Notes: generated from the sequence alone by a model not told the origin. Positions 1 through 10,433 are shown, counted from the first letter of the stretch. The stretch is DNA of 64,000 nt from Neocallimastix lanati (nom. inval.) (GCA_016946835.1 JACVTC010000170.1:17501-81500), one strand, 5' to 3'. Program-made: numbers and translations.

Positions 1-1
1 T

Positions 2-604
2 AATTTATATCCTAAAATAAGTCTAACACAATTATTATCAGCTAGTCCATCTATAAGAAAAGATCTAGAGCAAGGTTGTAAACCACGAGTTGAGAAAATA
101 CTTTATACTATTCAAAATTTAAATATTCCTATATTATGTGGAAAAATAGGAAACAAATCAGTCAAAATACTTTTCGACACAGGTGCAAATGTTAACATCA
201 TAACTAAAAATTCACTTGAAGAACTAGAAAATGTAATCATTAATAATTGTGACCTTTCTGAAACTATTACAATTGCCGATGGTACAATACTCCATACTAA
301 TTCTTATATAAATTTAAAATTAATTATAAATAATAACTTAACTGTGAATGAAAAATTTTATATAATAGATTATACAAATCCATTCTTTAATATTATATTA
401 GGAAGAGGTATACAAAAGAAGTACAGACTCTACATTGATCCAGATGATGATTGCTTATATCAAAAAACAAAAAAAAGAATTAAAAGAATAACTGAAATAT
501 ATAATAACCATACTTCTTTAAAGACGCCTATGTGTAATGCAATAATAATAGAAAAGAATAAAGGTATCGGAAGTACTCTTTTGCAAAGGAGGAAGACAAA
601 TTAG
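2..604 (+). pseudogene. Ty3/gypsy retropepsin piece fused to start of RNase H
   Basis: The frame is open from the window edge to a stop at 602-604. Residues LFDTGANVNII (codons from 170) form a canonical retropepsin active site, D-T-G-A. About 110 residues later the reading jumps to GIGSTLLQ, which matches the start of the Ty3 RNase H domain (GIGGVLLQ in the intact element below). The whole RT palm and fingers have therefore been deleted between protease and RNase H. The piece ends by frameshift near 590; the next frame picks up the homology at 595. Confidence 0.75.
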
Positions 605-852
605 AACACCCAATTTGTTGTTTAAGTAGGACATTGTCAATCAACAATAACAAACCAATAAAATTTATAACTGATTATAAGCCACTTTTAGGTTTGCTCA
701 AGAAAAATATTCCTAACAACAATAGACATGCTCGTTGGATAGAAGAATTCAATAAATACAAAACCAACCTAGTTTATCAAAAAAGAAAAAGAAATCTTTT
801 CGATGATGCACTTTCAAGACTATCATCAAAAGACTCTGAAGCAATACTTTAG
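595..852 (+). pseudogene. Ty3/gypsy RNase H remnant
   Basis: This frame continues the homology from EHPICCLSRTL through TDYKPLLGLLK to DALSRL, the conserved blocks of Ty3 RNase H. Compared with the intact Pol at 5543-9355, about 27 residues that carry the catalytic glutamate (TDLEGAALYY in the intact copy) are deleted, so the enzyme would be inactive. It ends at a stop at 850-852. Confidence 0.75.
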
Positions 853-854
853 TT

Positions 855-968
855 CTTGAAGATCCACAAACAGGAAAACTCCTTGAAAGAAATGTTCATA
901 TAAAAAATGTTTTTCCTTATGTACTACAAGAAAATGATACAACTTCAAGGGACGAAGTTGACTCTTAA
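855..968 (+). pseudogene. Ty3/gypsy Pol C-terminal tail remnant
   Basis: The frame reads LEDPQTGKLLERNVHIKNV, matching the C-terminus of the intact Pol (LADPNSGVQLNRNVHLKNI), and stops at 966-968. It directly follows the RNase H remnant, so integrase is entirely absent. This confirms that the fragment is a deletion derivative rather than a simple truncation. Confidence 0.75.
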
Positions 969-2024
969 GGGCCGAGAAATTGATAAATAACAAAATTATT
1001 AAATTAAAATAAATAATAAAAAAACAAATTCTGTCTAACTTAACCCAAAAATTAATCCATTCTAAAAAAAAAAAAATTAAATCCATATTTAAGAAAAATT
1101 AATTAAATAAAAATAATTAAAATAAAATAATAATAAATTAATTAATCATTAATAATTTTAATTAAAAACTAAAATAAATTAATAAATAATATTTTTCTAA
1201 GACTACAAATAAACAAAATAATAAACATATTTAATAAATTATAAACAACAAATAAACAAACTTATAAACAACGCAAAATTAAAATTAAATAGTTAAATAA
1301 TTTTTTAAGTTACTTTTATTTAAAATAATGATTATTTTATTTATTTTATAACTCAACTTTTATAAACAAATTGTAATTAAAATAACATTTTAAAACTCAT
1401 CTTTATCAACATTTTAATTGTAAATATTGTTTAATTTAATAATAAATTATTCTTTATTTCTCTTTTATTAATTTTATTATTTTTAATGTAAATAGTTTAA
1501 AATCAAAGAAAAATATAAAAACATGTAAATATTTCTTATAAATTATTCTTTATTATTAATTAGTTAATAAATTATTATAAATATTTTATTAGTTTTAATA
1601 ATCAATTTTTTATGATTATTAATTATTTAATAAATTATTATAGATATTTTATTAGTTTTTAATAATCAATTTTTTATGATTATTAATTAGTTAATAAATT
1701 ATTATATATTTTATTAGTTATTAATAATCAATTTTATTATTAAAATTTAAAATAAATTAGTATAAATAATAAATATTTCATTTTATTATTTTATTAGTTC
1801 TAACAATTATTTTATTAATTTAAACAAAATTAATTATTAAATAAATAAAGATTAATATTAAAATAAAAATAAATTTTTTTAATAAAACATTTTTGTGTTT
1901 AATAATAAAACATATTTATTTTTTTTAAATTTCTTAAATCAATTTTATTCAGTATTTATCCTTTTATTCACTTCTACAAAATTTAATTTTTGTAGATTAA
2001 GAATATTAGGTATAAATCACTGAG
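969..2024. other. AT-rich flank of the Ty3 insertion, possible old LTR
   Basis: There is no gene here. It may contain the 3' LTR of the degenerate element at 1-968, which is not proven. Three tandem copies of a roughly 60-bp unit with the core TTAATAAATTATTATA lie at about 1555-1735. A perfect 9-bp stem (TCTACAAAA / TTTTGTAGA) lies at 1973-1996, about 25 bp before the Ty3 target site TGAG at 2021-2024. Confidence 0.5.
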
Positions 2025-2773
2025 TGGTAAAGAATGACTATAAATTACTTATTTTGTTATGTTTAGACATAACTTAACCATAATTAAGTTTATATTCTTT
2101 ACTAATGGAACTTTCTTATATTCTTCCCTGAATTAAATTAAAAATTTTATTATATAATATTATAAATTAATTAAAATTATTATAATATTAATTAAAATTT
2201 TTATAAAAATATTTTTTATAAAATCATTACTGAATCTTAATTAAATTAATATTAAAATACATATAAACTCTTCAAAAATTTATATTAACAAATTCTTTAT
2301 TGAATCTATATTAAAATTATTTTATATTTTTATTATATTTTTATCAAATTAATTATTATTAACTTTCAATAGCATTATAAATTAATATTAATTTTTATTA
2401 AACTTAAAATAAATTATCATTAAATAATTTATTATCTTTTACCAAATTCAATTAATATTTTTGTAAACTTTTAATTAAAAATTTTATTAAAAACTTTTTA
2501 ATTATTTACTCCAGATATTATTTAATTAAAATCTTTATAATATCTTTTTAAATAATAATTTTTTTTATTCCTTTATGGAATTTATATTAAACATATTATT
2601 AATAATTTTATTTAACATTTAATTAAGAATGAATTAATAATTCTTTTAATTAAATACTTAAATTTTTTTTCATTTCCAAGATATTAAACTTTAAAAATGA
2701 AATCGAATATAAATATCTGAAGAAAATAACTTCTTCTAAAGATATAAATAAAATAACACAAAACAATAATAAA

Positions 2774-2808
<35 letters not shown>

Positions 2809-3049
2809 TAATAATAATAATAAAATAAAAATAGTAATAATATTAGTAATAATATAAGTAATAGTATTAATATTAATATTAGGAATAGTAATAATTTAGC
2901 TAATAAAATTTAATTAGTTTAATAAATAATGTAATTACTTTAAAAATTAAATAAATAAATAAATTATAAAATTGTTATTGTGTAAATAAATATTTTAAAT
3001 CTTTATCTTTTGTGTATAAAAATTTTGTTTTTCCCAATGAACCATAACA
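2025..3049 (+). repeat. 5' LTR of Ty3/gypsy element
   Basis: Starts TGGTAAAGAATGAC, ends CCATAACA, and is 1,025 bp long. It matches 9382-10433 almost base for base, including the AAT microsatellite near 2775-2823, which is nine repeat units shorter than in the 3' copy. Two substitutions were seen outside the microsatellite. Confidence 0.92.
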
Positions 3050-3056
3050 TAAGTTT

Positions 3057-3073
3057 TGGTGGAGATATCGGGG
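3057..3073 (+). promoter_or_regulatory. Candidate primer-binding site
   Basis: TGGTGGAGATATCGGGG begins 7 nt after the 5' LTR. It starts with TGG, the complement of a tRNA 3' CCA, and is GC-rich for this DNA. This is the expected position and form of a minus-strand primer site. I could not assign the tRNA. Confidence 0.6.
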
Positions 3074-4279
3074 AAAAACAAAATTTTAATATTACATTAG
3101 ATAATTATTTAAAATATTAGTTATTAATTTAAAATTTTTTTTTTATGAAAATTTTTTTTTTATAAAACATATTTTTTTTTCTAAAACTTTTTTTTTAAAA
3201 ATTAAAGTGATAGATAAATTTTTTTTTTAAAAATTTATTAATGAAGCTTTAATTAAATAACTTTTGATTAAGTTATTTTATTTTAATTGTTATAATTAAA
3301 TTGAATTAGTACGCTTCAGAAGCAGTACTATTGTTGGGATTGTAGGAGTAAAAATTATCGACGTAAGTATATCCTTAACAATTTTTATATTGTAAGGCAA
3401 TGTGCTACAATATTCGTTTGAGAATAATTGTACTCTGTGCGTTTTATCCATGATTCCGTAATAGGTAAGCTGTGTAAAACGTAAACTATTTTTACTAATC
3501 CTAACAATACTATTGGAAAGTAGCTGGAAATGCTATTTGATTATAATAATTAATTTTAAAATATTTAATTTTTAAGTTATTAGTATATATTAAAATTGTT
3601 ATTAATTATAAATTATAAAAAAAAAAAAAAAAATTTTTTTTAAAAATATACGCATTAAAATATTTTTCTTTGAGTAAATATTTATTCCAACAAAATTTTT
3701 TTTAGGTATCCGGCGTAATTATATACCTGCATATAGTATCTAGATAACGATATACGTAGTAGAGGTTATAAAGATATAAAAATAATTTTAAATTCGCAAA
3801 GTAAAACAGAGTGAGGTTGCATTGAAGCGGGGTAGTAGAGGTTTTAAAGATAAGGTTACGATATATCAAGAGTATCTAACTGACGGTCTTTAGAACGAGG
3901 TCGAACGACGCAGTAACTTCACTTGGGGGTTTGAAAAACGATTTAAATTTATAATATATGCATATGAAATAATTATTGATTCTCCGGGTATAGTACTTAT
4001 ATTATTTACTCAATAAAAAAAAAAAAAAAAAAATATATAATAATTTTTTTTTGAACAAAAGTTTTCTTTCTTTATTGTCGAACAGAGTGTTTGAAATAAA
4101 GTAAATATTAATATTATTAACAATAATTTTATTTATTCGTCAAACAGAGTGTTTGGAATAAAAGATTCATTAATATTACAAAAATTTTTATTTATTCGTC
4201 AAACAGAGTGTTTGGAATAAAGGATTAATTAATATTATAACAATAATATTTTTTTTTTATCTGTTAAACGGAGTGTTTG

Positions 4280-4321
<42 letters not shown>

Positions 4322-4485
4322 AATTATACTATTTACAATTAATATATTTAATATATATATATAAATTTTTTTTACGAATACTTGGTAGTTTTGTTACTTT
4401 TCTTTAATCAAACTACTTAAAATAAAATATTAATTAATAAATAAATTAAATTCAAATTAGTTAAATACTAAAAATTCTGGTAAAA
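3074..4485 (+). other. Long structured leader of the Ty3/gypsy element
   Basis: A 1.4-kb untranslated leader between the primer site and gag. It is mostly AT but has more complex patches at 3305-3540 and 3705-3960, and a direct repeat of about 20 bp (GTAGTAGAGGTT...AAAGATA) near 3755 and 3833. The hairpin repeats at 4078-4280 and a poly-A run of about 40 nt (4279-4319) end it. No ORF of note was seen. It is the natural place for packaging or translation-control structures. Confidence 0.6.
4078..4280 (+). repeat. Four ~60-bp leader repeats with a hairpin core
   Basis: The core CAAACAGAGTGTTTG recurs four times at about 60-bp spacing, starting near 4079, 4141, 4200 and 4264. It is a 6-bp inverted repeat (CAAACA/TGTTTG) around GAG. 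Copies 1 and 4 differ in the left arm (CGAACA, TAAACG), but every change leaves an allowed G-U pair in the plus-strand RNA. The flanks (ATAAAG, TTAATATTA) are also repeated. Confidence 0.8.
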
Positions 4486-5402
4486 ATGAGTGACATTCAT
4501 TTCAGAGAACTAAAGAAAGAATTAAAGGATATCGAAAAATTGTCTAAGGACAATTTAGATATCAAGACCTGGTGTTCTGATCTTGAACTTTGGGTAGAAC
4601 TTGGTGAAGTGACAGATGAAAGAAAAATTTTCTTGGCTTGCGTTTTAACTTCAACAGGAGAACCGAGACAAATTATTCAAGAACTCGGAAATCAAATTAA
4701 TACCAATGATAGTTCAATTGACAACGATGAAGAAGATAGCTCTTCAGGCTCGGAATCTTCATCTGAAAAGTATTATCCTTCCTTACAAGAGATAACTAAT
4801 GCATTAGAAGAATTTTATGGCACTAAAGAAGACCAAAATAATTTATTAAGGGAATTACGGTCTTTAAAAATAAAAAGAAATGAAAGGGTAAAGGATTTTA
4901 ATGTCAAATTTAAAACCTTATACTTAAAACTAGATAAAAAGAGAAAAAGACATGTCAGTGTATTAGATTATGTTGATGCTTTAGAAAACAACCAAGAAGC
5001 TTGGAAACGAGTACATTGGAAGATGATTTAACTCTCTCAAAAGCTTATCAAATCGCTGAAAAGGTAGATCGTTTGCAAAATAGGTCAACTCAAGGAAGTA
5101 CCCAACCAAGGCAAAATTTTACAACTAATAATTCTTTTTCTAATAACTATTCTCGTTCTAATCTTAGAAGTAGTAATACTAACAATTATAATAACCAAAA
5201 AAGTTTTGATAAATTAAGAATAGAAAGGTCTAAAGAAGGAAAAGAAATGGAGGATTTAACAAGAAAAATGAAAAATCTAACTATCAAAGCATGTTATTTC
5301 TGTAAAGAACAAGGCCATTTTCAGAGTAACTGTCCCAAACTTCGTAAAATTATACAGAAAAACCGGGAAGAATTAATTCAAGATGATCATTTAAATCAGT
5401 AA
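4486..5402 (+). CDS. gag: Ty3/gypsy Gag (capsid/nucleocapsid), one internal frameshift
   Basis: ATG at 4486 follows the A-rich leader. The first part (4486-5031) is an alpha-helical capsid-like region with an acidic Ser/Glu/Asp tract around residues 75-95. The second part (reading through 5001-5402 in the -1 frame) ends with a CCHC zinc knuckle, C-X2-C-X4-H-X4-C, encoded at 5292-5333. The two frames overlap between the stop at 4974 in one and the stop at 5029-5031 in the other. No slippery heptamer fits there, so this break is more likely a mutation or assembly error than recoding. Gag would package element RNA in cytoplasmic particles. Confidence 0.85.
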
Positions 5403-8400
5403 GAGGGAGTAGAAGCTCTCCCATTGTCAATAAAACAGCTTCATTAAAATACCATCAAGAATCAATTAATAAAGAGTTTAGTAATATTAAAGAAATATTA
5501 GATTCAGAAAATTTTAAAAATTCCAACCATTTAATAGCGGCTATGACTAGGAATTCAAAGAGAAAAAGTGACCAAGTGGATAGCATTACACATGAAAGTG
5601 GAAGGAAGAGAAGTCATAGAAGCTTAAAGGACAATCCTATTACTATTTTAACTCCTGCCTTAAGGAAGAAACAAGAAGAAGAAATGACTAGTAAAACTCC
5701 ACAAGAAAAGTATAAAAATCAAGTCAGCCCTTCTATACTAACTGAGCCTAGGATTGAAAAAGAAAAGATGAAAGAAAAAGCAATTCGTGATAAAGAACGA
5801 GCAGAGACAAATCAAATCTTAGATTCCGATTTCACTAAAGAAAATGTTACTGAAGGAAATAAGAGAGACCAAAATCTTGGAAACCATATCTCCTTGACAA
5901 GACTTATTAATGATCAACTTCCTAAAGACAACATTCCGGAAAACAAAAATATAAGAATATCCAGAAAAATACAAATGCAAATAAATAAAGAACCTTACGA
6001 TGTAATTGAAGATTTAAATAAGACTCAATGTAATATTACGTTTGGACAACTTCTGGATGTATCACCTAAAATACGTACGCAAGTGTCTCATGGTCTTAGA
6101 TTAGAAAGGAATCAAACTAAGGTTACTGGTGTAGTGGATAACTTATCTGCAACCACTGTTATGGTAAATAACATAGAACATACTTATAAAAGTCGAAGTC
6201 GTGAAGCACAAGAAGATGATGTGGCTATGGTAGATATTACGGTAGATGGTGTTAAAGGAAAAGCATTAGTTGATTCTTGTAGTAATTTAAGCATAATTAC
6301 TAAACAGTTTCTAGATAAACTTCCTAATAAATATGAACCTATTGGAATTAGTTGTGGTAGGATTCGACTAGCTACCAGGAATGATGATTATTCTGAAAGC
6401 TATATTCTAAAAATTCCTATACAAATTAATAAATTCAAAATGATTGTTAACTGTAGATTAGTTGAAAAAGAAGATCCATTTTATGATGTTCTTATTAATC
6501 TGAAAACTCAAATTGATCACCAATTATTTATTCATCCTATACTATATAGCCTATGCCAGTTTACTCCTACTGGGTTGATTAATGTTATCACACCCATTAA
6601 TAATGATATAGAAGAAGAAGAAAAATTGGTATGTGTAGTAAGAGCTATTAATTCTAATAGTGAACTAGAAAAGAAGAACTTAGAAAAGTTAGAAGGTTTA
6701 CCTCCTATAGAATACATTCATCACGAAAAGTTTAAAAATACTCTTAATAAAAATTATGTTGATGAAATTATTCTTCTACTTGAAGATAATATTGAAATAA
6801 TTGCTACATCTACTGAAGAACTTACTCCTTCTAAATTATCTCCGCACAAAATTAAATTAAAAGCCGGAGTAAGACCTATTAAACAAAGATTCTACCGTTT
6901 AACCAAATTAAAATCTGACATTTTAAAAGAAGAACTAACCAAATTGATTGAAAAGAAACTTATTGAACCTTCGTACTCTGAATGGTCTTCACCAGTAGTC
7001 CTTGTACCGAAGCCTAACGGTAAATGGAGATTGTGTATAGACTATCGCAAGGTTAATGATGTCACTGAAAAAGACTCCTATTCCTTACCAAATATAGATG
7101 AAATTTTTGATAGCCTCGATGGTGCTAAAATATTTACTACACTTGACCTTTATTCTGGCTATCACCAAATCTTAATGGACGAAGAAAGCGTTGAGATAAC
7201 TAGCTTTACAACCAAGTTTGGAAACTATCAGTTCAAAGTTATGCCTTTTGGATTAACTGGAGCACCTGCTACATTCCAAAGGGAAATGAACAAGATCCTA
7301 TTTCCACTTATCGGAAAGTGTGTGTATAACTTTATTGATGATATTTTAATTTATTCTCGTACCATCGAAGAACATCTAGAGCATATTAAAGAAGTTCTTA
7401 AGATTTTTAAAAAGTATCATTTAAAAATTAATATTGAAAAATGTAAATTTATGCAAACTGAAGTAGAAGTACTTGGCCATAAATTAACTACAGAGGGTTT
7501 AAGTCCCATGGATAGTAAAGTTGAAGCTATTAGAAACTGGAAATCTCCTACTAATGTTCATGAGCTCAGATCTTTTCTGGAAGCAGTTGGTTACTATCGT
7601 AATTTTGTTAATAAATATTCACAAATTTCAGCACCTTTATGCAAACTTTTAAAGAAAGGGGAAAAATATATTTGGAATAAAGAACAAGAAGAAAGCTTTA
7701 AATCACTTAAAGAGGGTTTAATTAATGCACCTATATTAAAGTTTCCGCAATTTGACAAAGAATTTATAATAAGAACTGATGCCTCTTACGATGGAATAGG
7801 CGGAGTACTCCTGCAAAAAGATGAAGAAACAAAGATTGAGCATCCGGTTCACTATATTAGTAGAACCTTAACTAAATCGGAGAAGAATTATGGAATTACT
7901 GATTTAGAAGGTGCTGCACTATATTATTGTTTAACTAAATTGAAACCTTACATTATAGGTAATCCCATTAAAACCATCATATATACGGACCATAAACCAT
8001 TAATAGGTTTATTTAAAAATAAAGAACCACATAATGCAAGACAAACTCGTTGGTGTCTAACTGCAAGTATGCTAGGAGTTGAGATAAGGTATGAAAGTGG
8101 CAAGAAAAATGTCGTTGCTGATGCTCTCTCCAGAATGAAAAATGAAAGTAATAAAGTTGTTTTAGCTACCAATATTAATTCTGAAATTGATGAAACCCTG
8201 TTATCTAAAGTAATCAAGGAATTTCTTGAAGAAAAATTTACTGTTATTGATGGAGTTGAATATTTTATCGATGGAAATAATTATCGTAAATTAATAACCA
8301 ATACTGAAGAAAAATTAAAACTTATTTTTGCAGCACATAACGTAGGTCATGAAGGATACTACAAGACATATCAAAGGTTAAAAAGATGTTATTATTGGAA

Positions 8401-9355
8401 TAATATGATCAGCGATGTCAAGAGGGTAGTTAGTAAATGTGAGAAATGTCAACTGAACCGCCCTCAACCATATCCTAATCCAACTGAAGGAATTCCAACC
8501 CAAGTTGAAGGACCATTTGTACATATGGGTCTGGATATCATAGGTCCATTGGTTCAAACGAGAAATAAAAATCAATATTTAATAGTAATGGTAGACTATT
8601 TCACTAAGTGGGTGGAAGCCGAACCTACAGAAACTATCACTGCAATGGATGTAATAAAATTTCTTATTAATGTATTTTCGAGGCATGGGATTCCACAGGT
8701 GATTACTACTGATAATGGAGTACAATTTACTGCGGACATGACTAAAATATTTCTTGATCTTTATGATGTCTATGTTAAGTTTACCTCAACCTATCATCCT
8801 GAGAGCAATGGCTTAGTAGAAAACAGAAATAAGGAGATAGGCAAATTATTGAGATTGCTAGGAACTAAATATAAGGATTGGGATGAAATCCTCCCTTCCG
8901 CTTTATGGGCTTTACGTACTACTAAAAACAATGTAACAAAATATTCTAGCTTTGAACTTGTGTATGGTCGTGAAGATCAGCAACCCTTTGATATTGCAGC
9001 TCGTCCAACGAAAGATACCAAAGGAAAAACATCAGATGAAATAATACTTGAAAAATTTATTAATCATTATAGATGGACATTAGAAGCTGCCGAAAATGTC
9101 AAAAATGCCAACAAATATTGGGCAATTCGTAGACAAGAGAAAAATAGTATGAACAAAGGAAAAAGCATTAATCCTGGAGATTTGGTTCTGGTAAGAAATC
9201 TATCTAGAACTAAGTTGGAGCCTTACTTTGTAGGTCCCTTGAAGGTTATAAAGAAACAATTTAATACAGTTACTTTAGCAGATCCTAATTCAGGCGTACA
9301 ATTGAACAGAAATGTTCATTTAAAGAATATAGTAAAGTATAACTCAGCTTCATGA
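5387..9355 (+). CDS. pol: Ty3/gypsy Pol polyprotein (PR-RT-RNase H-IN)
   Basis: The frame is open from 5387, so entry by -1 frameshift from gag is possible; the first ATG is at 5543 (1,270 aa from there). Counting from that Met: retropepsin-like site D244-S-C-S (Gly replaced by Cys); RT with F-I-D-D at 597-600; RNase H Asp746 in RTDASYD, with Glu in TDLEGAA and Asp in YTDHKPL; integrase zinc motif from H932 (H-X3-H, C-X2-C); catalytic D998, D1057 and E1093 (35 residues between the last two, the D,D35E pattern); and a GPF-type C-terminal module near LEPYFVGPLKV. All RT, RNase H and IN catalytic residues are present. Only the protease motif is unusual. It ends 26 bp before the 3' LTR. Confidence 0.93.
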   Translation, partial: SFKSVRGSRSSPIVNKTASLKYHQESINKEFSNIKEILDSENFKNSNHLIAAMTRNSKRKSDQVDSITHESGRKRSHRSLKDNPITILTPALRKKQEEEMTSKTPQEKYKNQVSPSILTEPRIEKEKMKEKAIRDKERAETNQILDSDFTKENVTEGNKRDQNLGNHISLTRLINDQLPKDNIPENKNIRISRKIQMQINKEPYDVIEDLNKTQCNITFGQLLDVSPKIRTQVSHGLRLERNQTKVTGVVDNLSATTVMVNNIEHTYKSRSREAQEDDVAMVDITVDGVKGKALVDSCSNLSIITKQFLDKLPNKYEPIGISCGRIRLATRNDDYSESYILKIPIQINKFKMIVNCRLVEKEDPFYDVLINLKTQIDHQLFIHPILYSLCQFTPTGLINVITPINNDIEEEEKLVCVVRAINSNSELEKKNLEKLEGLPPIEYIHHEKFKNTLNKNYVDEIILLLEDNIEIIATSTEELTPSKLSPHKIKLKAGVRPIKQRFYRLTKLKSDILKEELTKLIEKKLIEPSYSEWSSPVVLVPKPNGKWRLCIDYRKVNDVTEKDSYSLPNIDEIFDSLDGAKIFTTLDLYSGYHQILMDEESVEITSFTTKFGNYQFKVMPFGLTGAPATFQREMNKILFPLIGKCVYNFIDDILIYSRTIEEHLEHIKEVLKIFKKYHLKINIEKCKFMQTEVEVLGHKLTTEGLSPMDSKVEAIRNWKSPTNVHELRSFLEAVGYYRNFVNKYSQISAPLCKLLKKGEKYIWNKEQEESFKSLKEGLINAPILKFPQFDKEFIIRTDASYDGIGGVLLQKDEETKIEHPVHYISRTLTKSEKNYGITDLEGAALYYCLTKLKPYIIGNPIKTIIYTDHKPLIGLFKNKEPHNARQTRWCLTASMLGVEIRYESGKKNVVADALSRMKNESNKVVLATNINSEIDETLLSKVIKEFLEEKFTVIDGVEYFIDGNNYRKLITNTEEKLKLIFAAHNVGHEGYYKTYQRLKRCYYWNNMISDVKRVVSKCEKCQLNRPQPYPNPTEGIPTQVEGPFVHMGLDIIGPLVQTRNKNQYLIVMVDYFTKWVEAEPTETITAMDVIKFLINVFSRHGIPQVITTDNGVQFTADMTKIFLDLYDVYVKFTSTYHPESNGLVENRNKEIGKLLRLLGTKYKDWDEILPSALWALRTTKNNVTKYSSFELVYGREDQQPFDIAARPTKDTKGKTSDEIILEKFINHYRWTLEAAENVKNANKYWAIRRQEKNSMNKGKSINPGDLVLVRNLSRTKLEPYFVGPLKVIKKQFNTVTLADPNSGVQLNRNVHLKNIVKYNSAS
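5390..5422 (+). promoter_or_regulatory. Candidate programmed -1 frameshift site, gag to pol
   Basis: In the gag frame the sequence reads T TTA AAT (5390-5396), a canonical X XXY YYZ slippery heptamer, one sense codon before the gag stop at 5400-5402. Slipping by -1 enters the pol frame, which is open from 5387. After an 8-nt spacer, GGGAG (5405-5409) can pair with CTCCC (5418-5422), and AG/CT can extend the stem past one bulged base. A GC stem at the standard distance is striking in this AT-rich DNA. Direction, position and structure all agree. Confidence 0.7.
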
Positions 9356-9381
9356 TAGCTTGAGTCTTCGTCGGGGCATCT
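9356..9381 (+). promoter_or_regulatory. Weak polypurine-tract region before 3' LTR
   Basis: The 26 bp between the pol stop and the 3' LTR contain TCGGGGCATCT. The G run is short for a plus-strand primer, so the exact primer cannot be fixed from sequence alone. Confidence 0.4.
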
Positions 9382-10130
9382 TGGTAAAGAATGACTATAA
9401 ATTACTTATTTTGTTATGTTTAGACATAACTTAACCATAATTAAGTTTATATTCTTTACTAATGGAACTTTCTTATATTCTTCCCTGAATTAAATTAAAA
9501 ATTTTATTATATAATATTATAAATTAATTAAAATTATTATAATATTAATTAAAATTTTTATAAAAATATTTTTTATAAAATCATTACTGAATCTTAATTA
9601 AATTAATATTAAAATACATATAAACTCTTCAAAAATTTATATTAACAAATTCTTTATTGAATCTATATTAAAATTATTTTATATTTTTATTATATTTTTA
9701 TCAAATTAATTATTATTAACTTTCAATAGCATTATAAATTAATATTAATTTTTATTAAACTTAAAATAAATTATCATTAAATAATTTATTATCTTTTACC
9801 AAATTCAATTAATATTTTTGTAAACTTTTAATTAAAAATTTTATTAAAAACTTTTTAATTATTTACTCCAGATATTATTTAATTAAAATCTTTATAATAT
9901 CTTTTTAAATAATAATTTTTTTTATTCCTTTATGGAATTTATATTAAACATATTATTAATAATTTTATTTAACATTTAATTAAGAATGAATTAATAATTC
10001 TTTTAATTAAATACTTAAATTCTTTTTCATTTCCAAGATATTAAACTTTAAAAATGAAATCGAATATAAATATCTGAAGAAAATAACTTCTTCTAAAGAT
10101 ATAAATAAAATAACACAAAACAATAATAAA

Positions 10131-10192
<62 letters not shown>

Positions 10193-10433
10193 TAATAATA
10201 ATAATAAAATAAAAATAGTAATAATATTAGTAATAATATAAGTAATAGTATTAATATTAATATTAGGAATAGTAATAATTTAGCTAATAAAATTTAATTA
10301 GTTTAATAAATAATGTAATTACTTTAAAAACTAAATAAATAAATAAATTATAAAATTGTTATTGTGTAAATAAATATTTTAAATCTTTATCTTTTGTGTA
10401 TAAAAATTTTGTTTTTCCCAATGAACCATAACA
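9382..10433 (+). repeat. 3' LTR of Ty3/gypsy element
   Basis: 1,052 bp, matching the 5' LTR. The AAT/AAAT microsatellite at about 10130-10207 is longer than in the 5' LTR and accounts for the 27-bp length difference. It is followed by TGAG, the target-site copy. Confidence 0.92.

Larger units (their letters stand above)
1..968 (+). mobile_element. Degenerate Ty3/gypsy pol fragment, internally deleted
   Basis: Three coding pieces in three frames (2-604, 595-852, 855-968) line up in order with parts of a Ty3/gypsy Pol: retropepsin, RNase H and the post-integrase tail. Nearly all of the reverse transcriptase and the whole integrase are missing. The fragment runs off the left edge of the window, so the upstream part cannot be judged. 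It is not a recent copy of the intact element at 2025-10433, because the shared motifs have clearly diverged. An LTR may begin at TGATAAAT near 981, after the purine-rich stretch AAGGGCCGAG, but no partner LTR is visible. This is a dead element. Confidence 0.8.
2025..10433 (+). mobile_element. Nearly intact Ty3/gypsy LTR retrotransposon
   Basis: An 8.4-kb element with two LTRs, a leader, gag and a complete protease-RT-RNase H-integrase pol (Ty3 domain order). It is flanked by TGAG at 2021-2024 and 10434-10437. The duplication can be read as 5 bp, TGAGT, if the first LTR base is counted with the host. The LTRs differ by two substitutions plus a 27-bp AAT-repeat length change, so the insertion is young. 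The only coding defect seen is a frameshift inside gag near 5001-5031. No chromodomain was recognised after the integrase. Confidence 0.92.

Noticed and set aside
4078-4280. Regular palindromic repeats as a CRISPR array
   Set aside because: Spacers are themselves similar, only four units, in the leader of a eukaryotic retroelement.
4977-5031. Programmed frameshift inside gag
   Set aside because: No X XXY YYZ heptamer in frame in the overlap; mutation or error is more likely.
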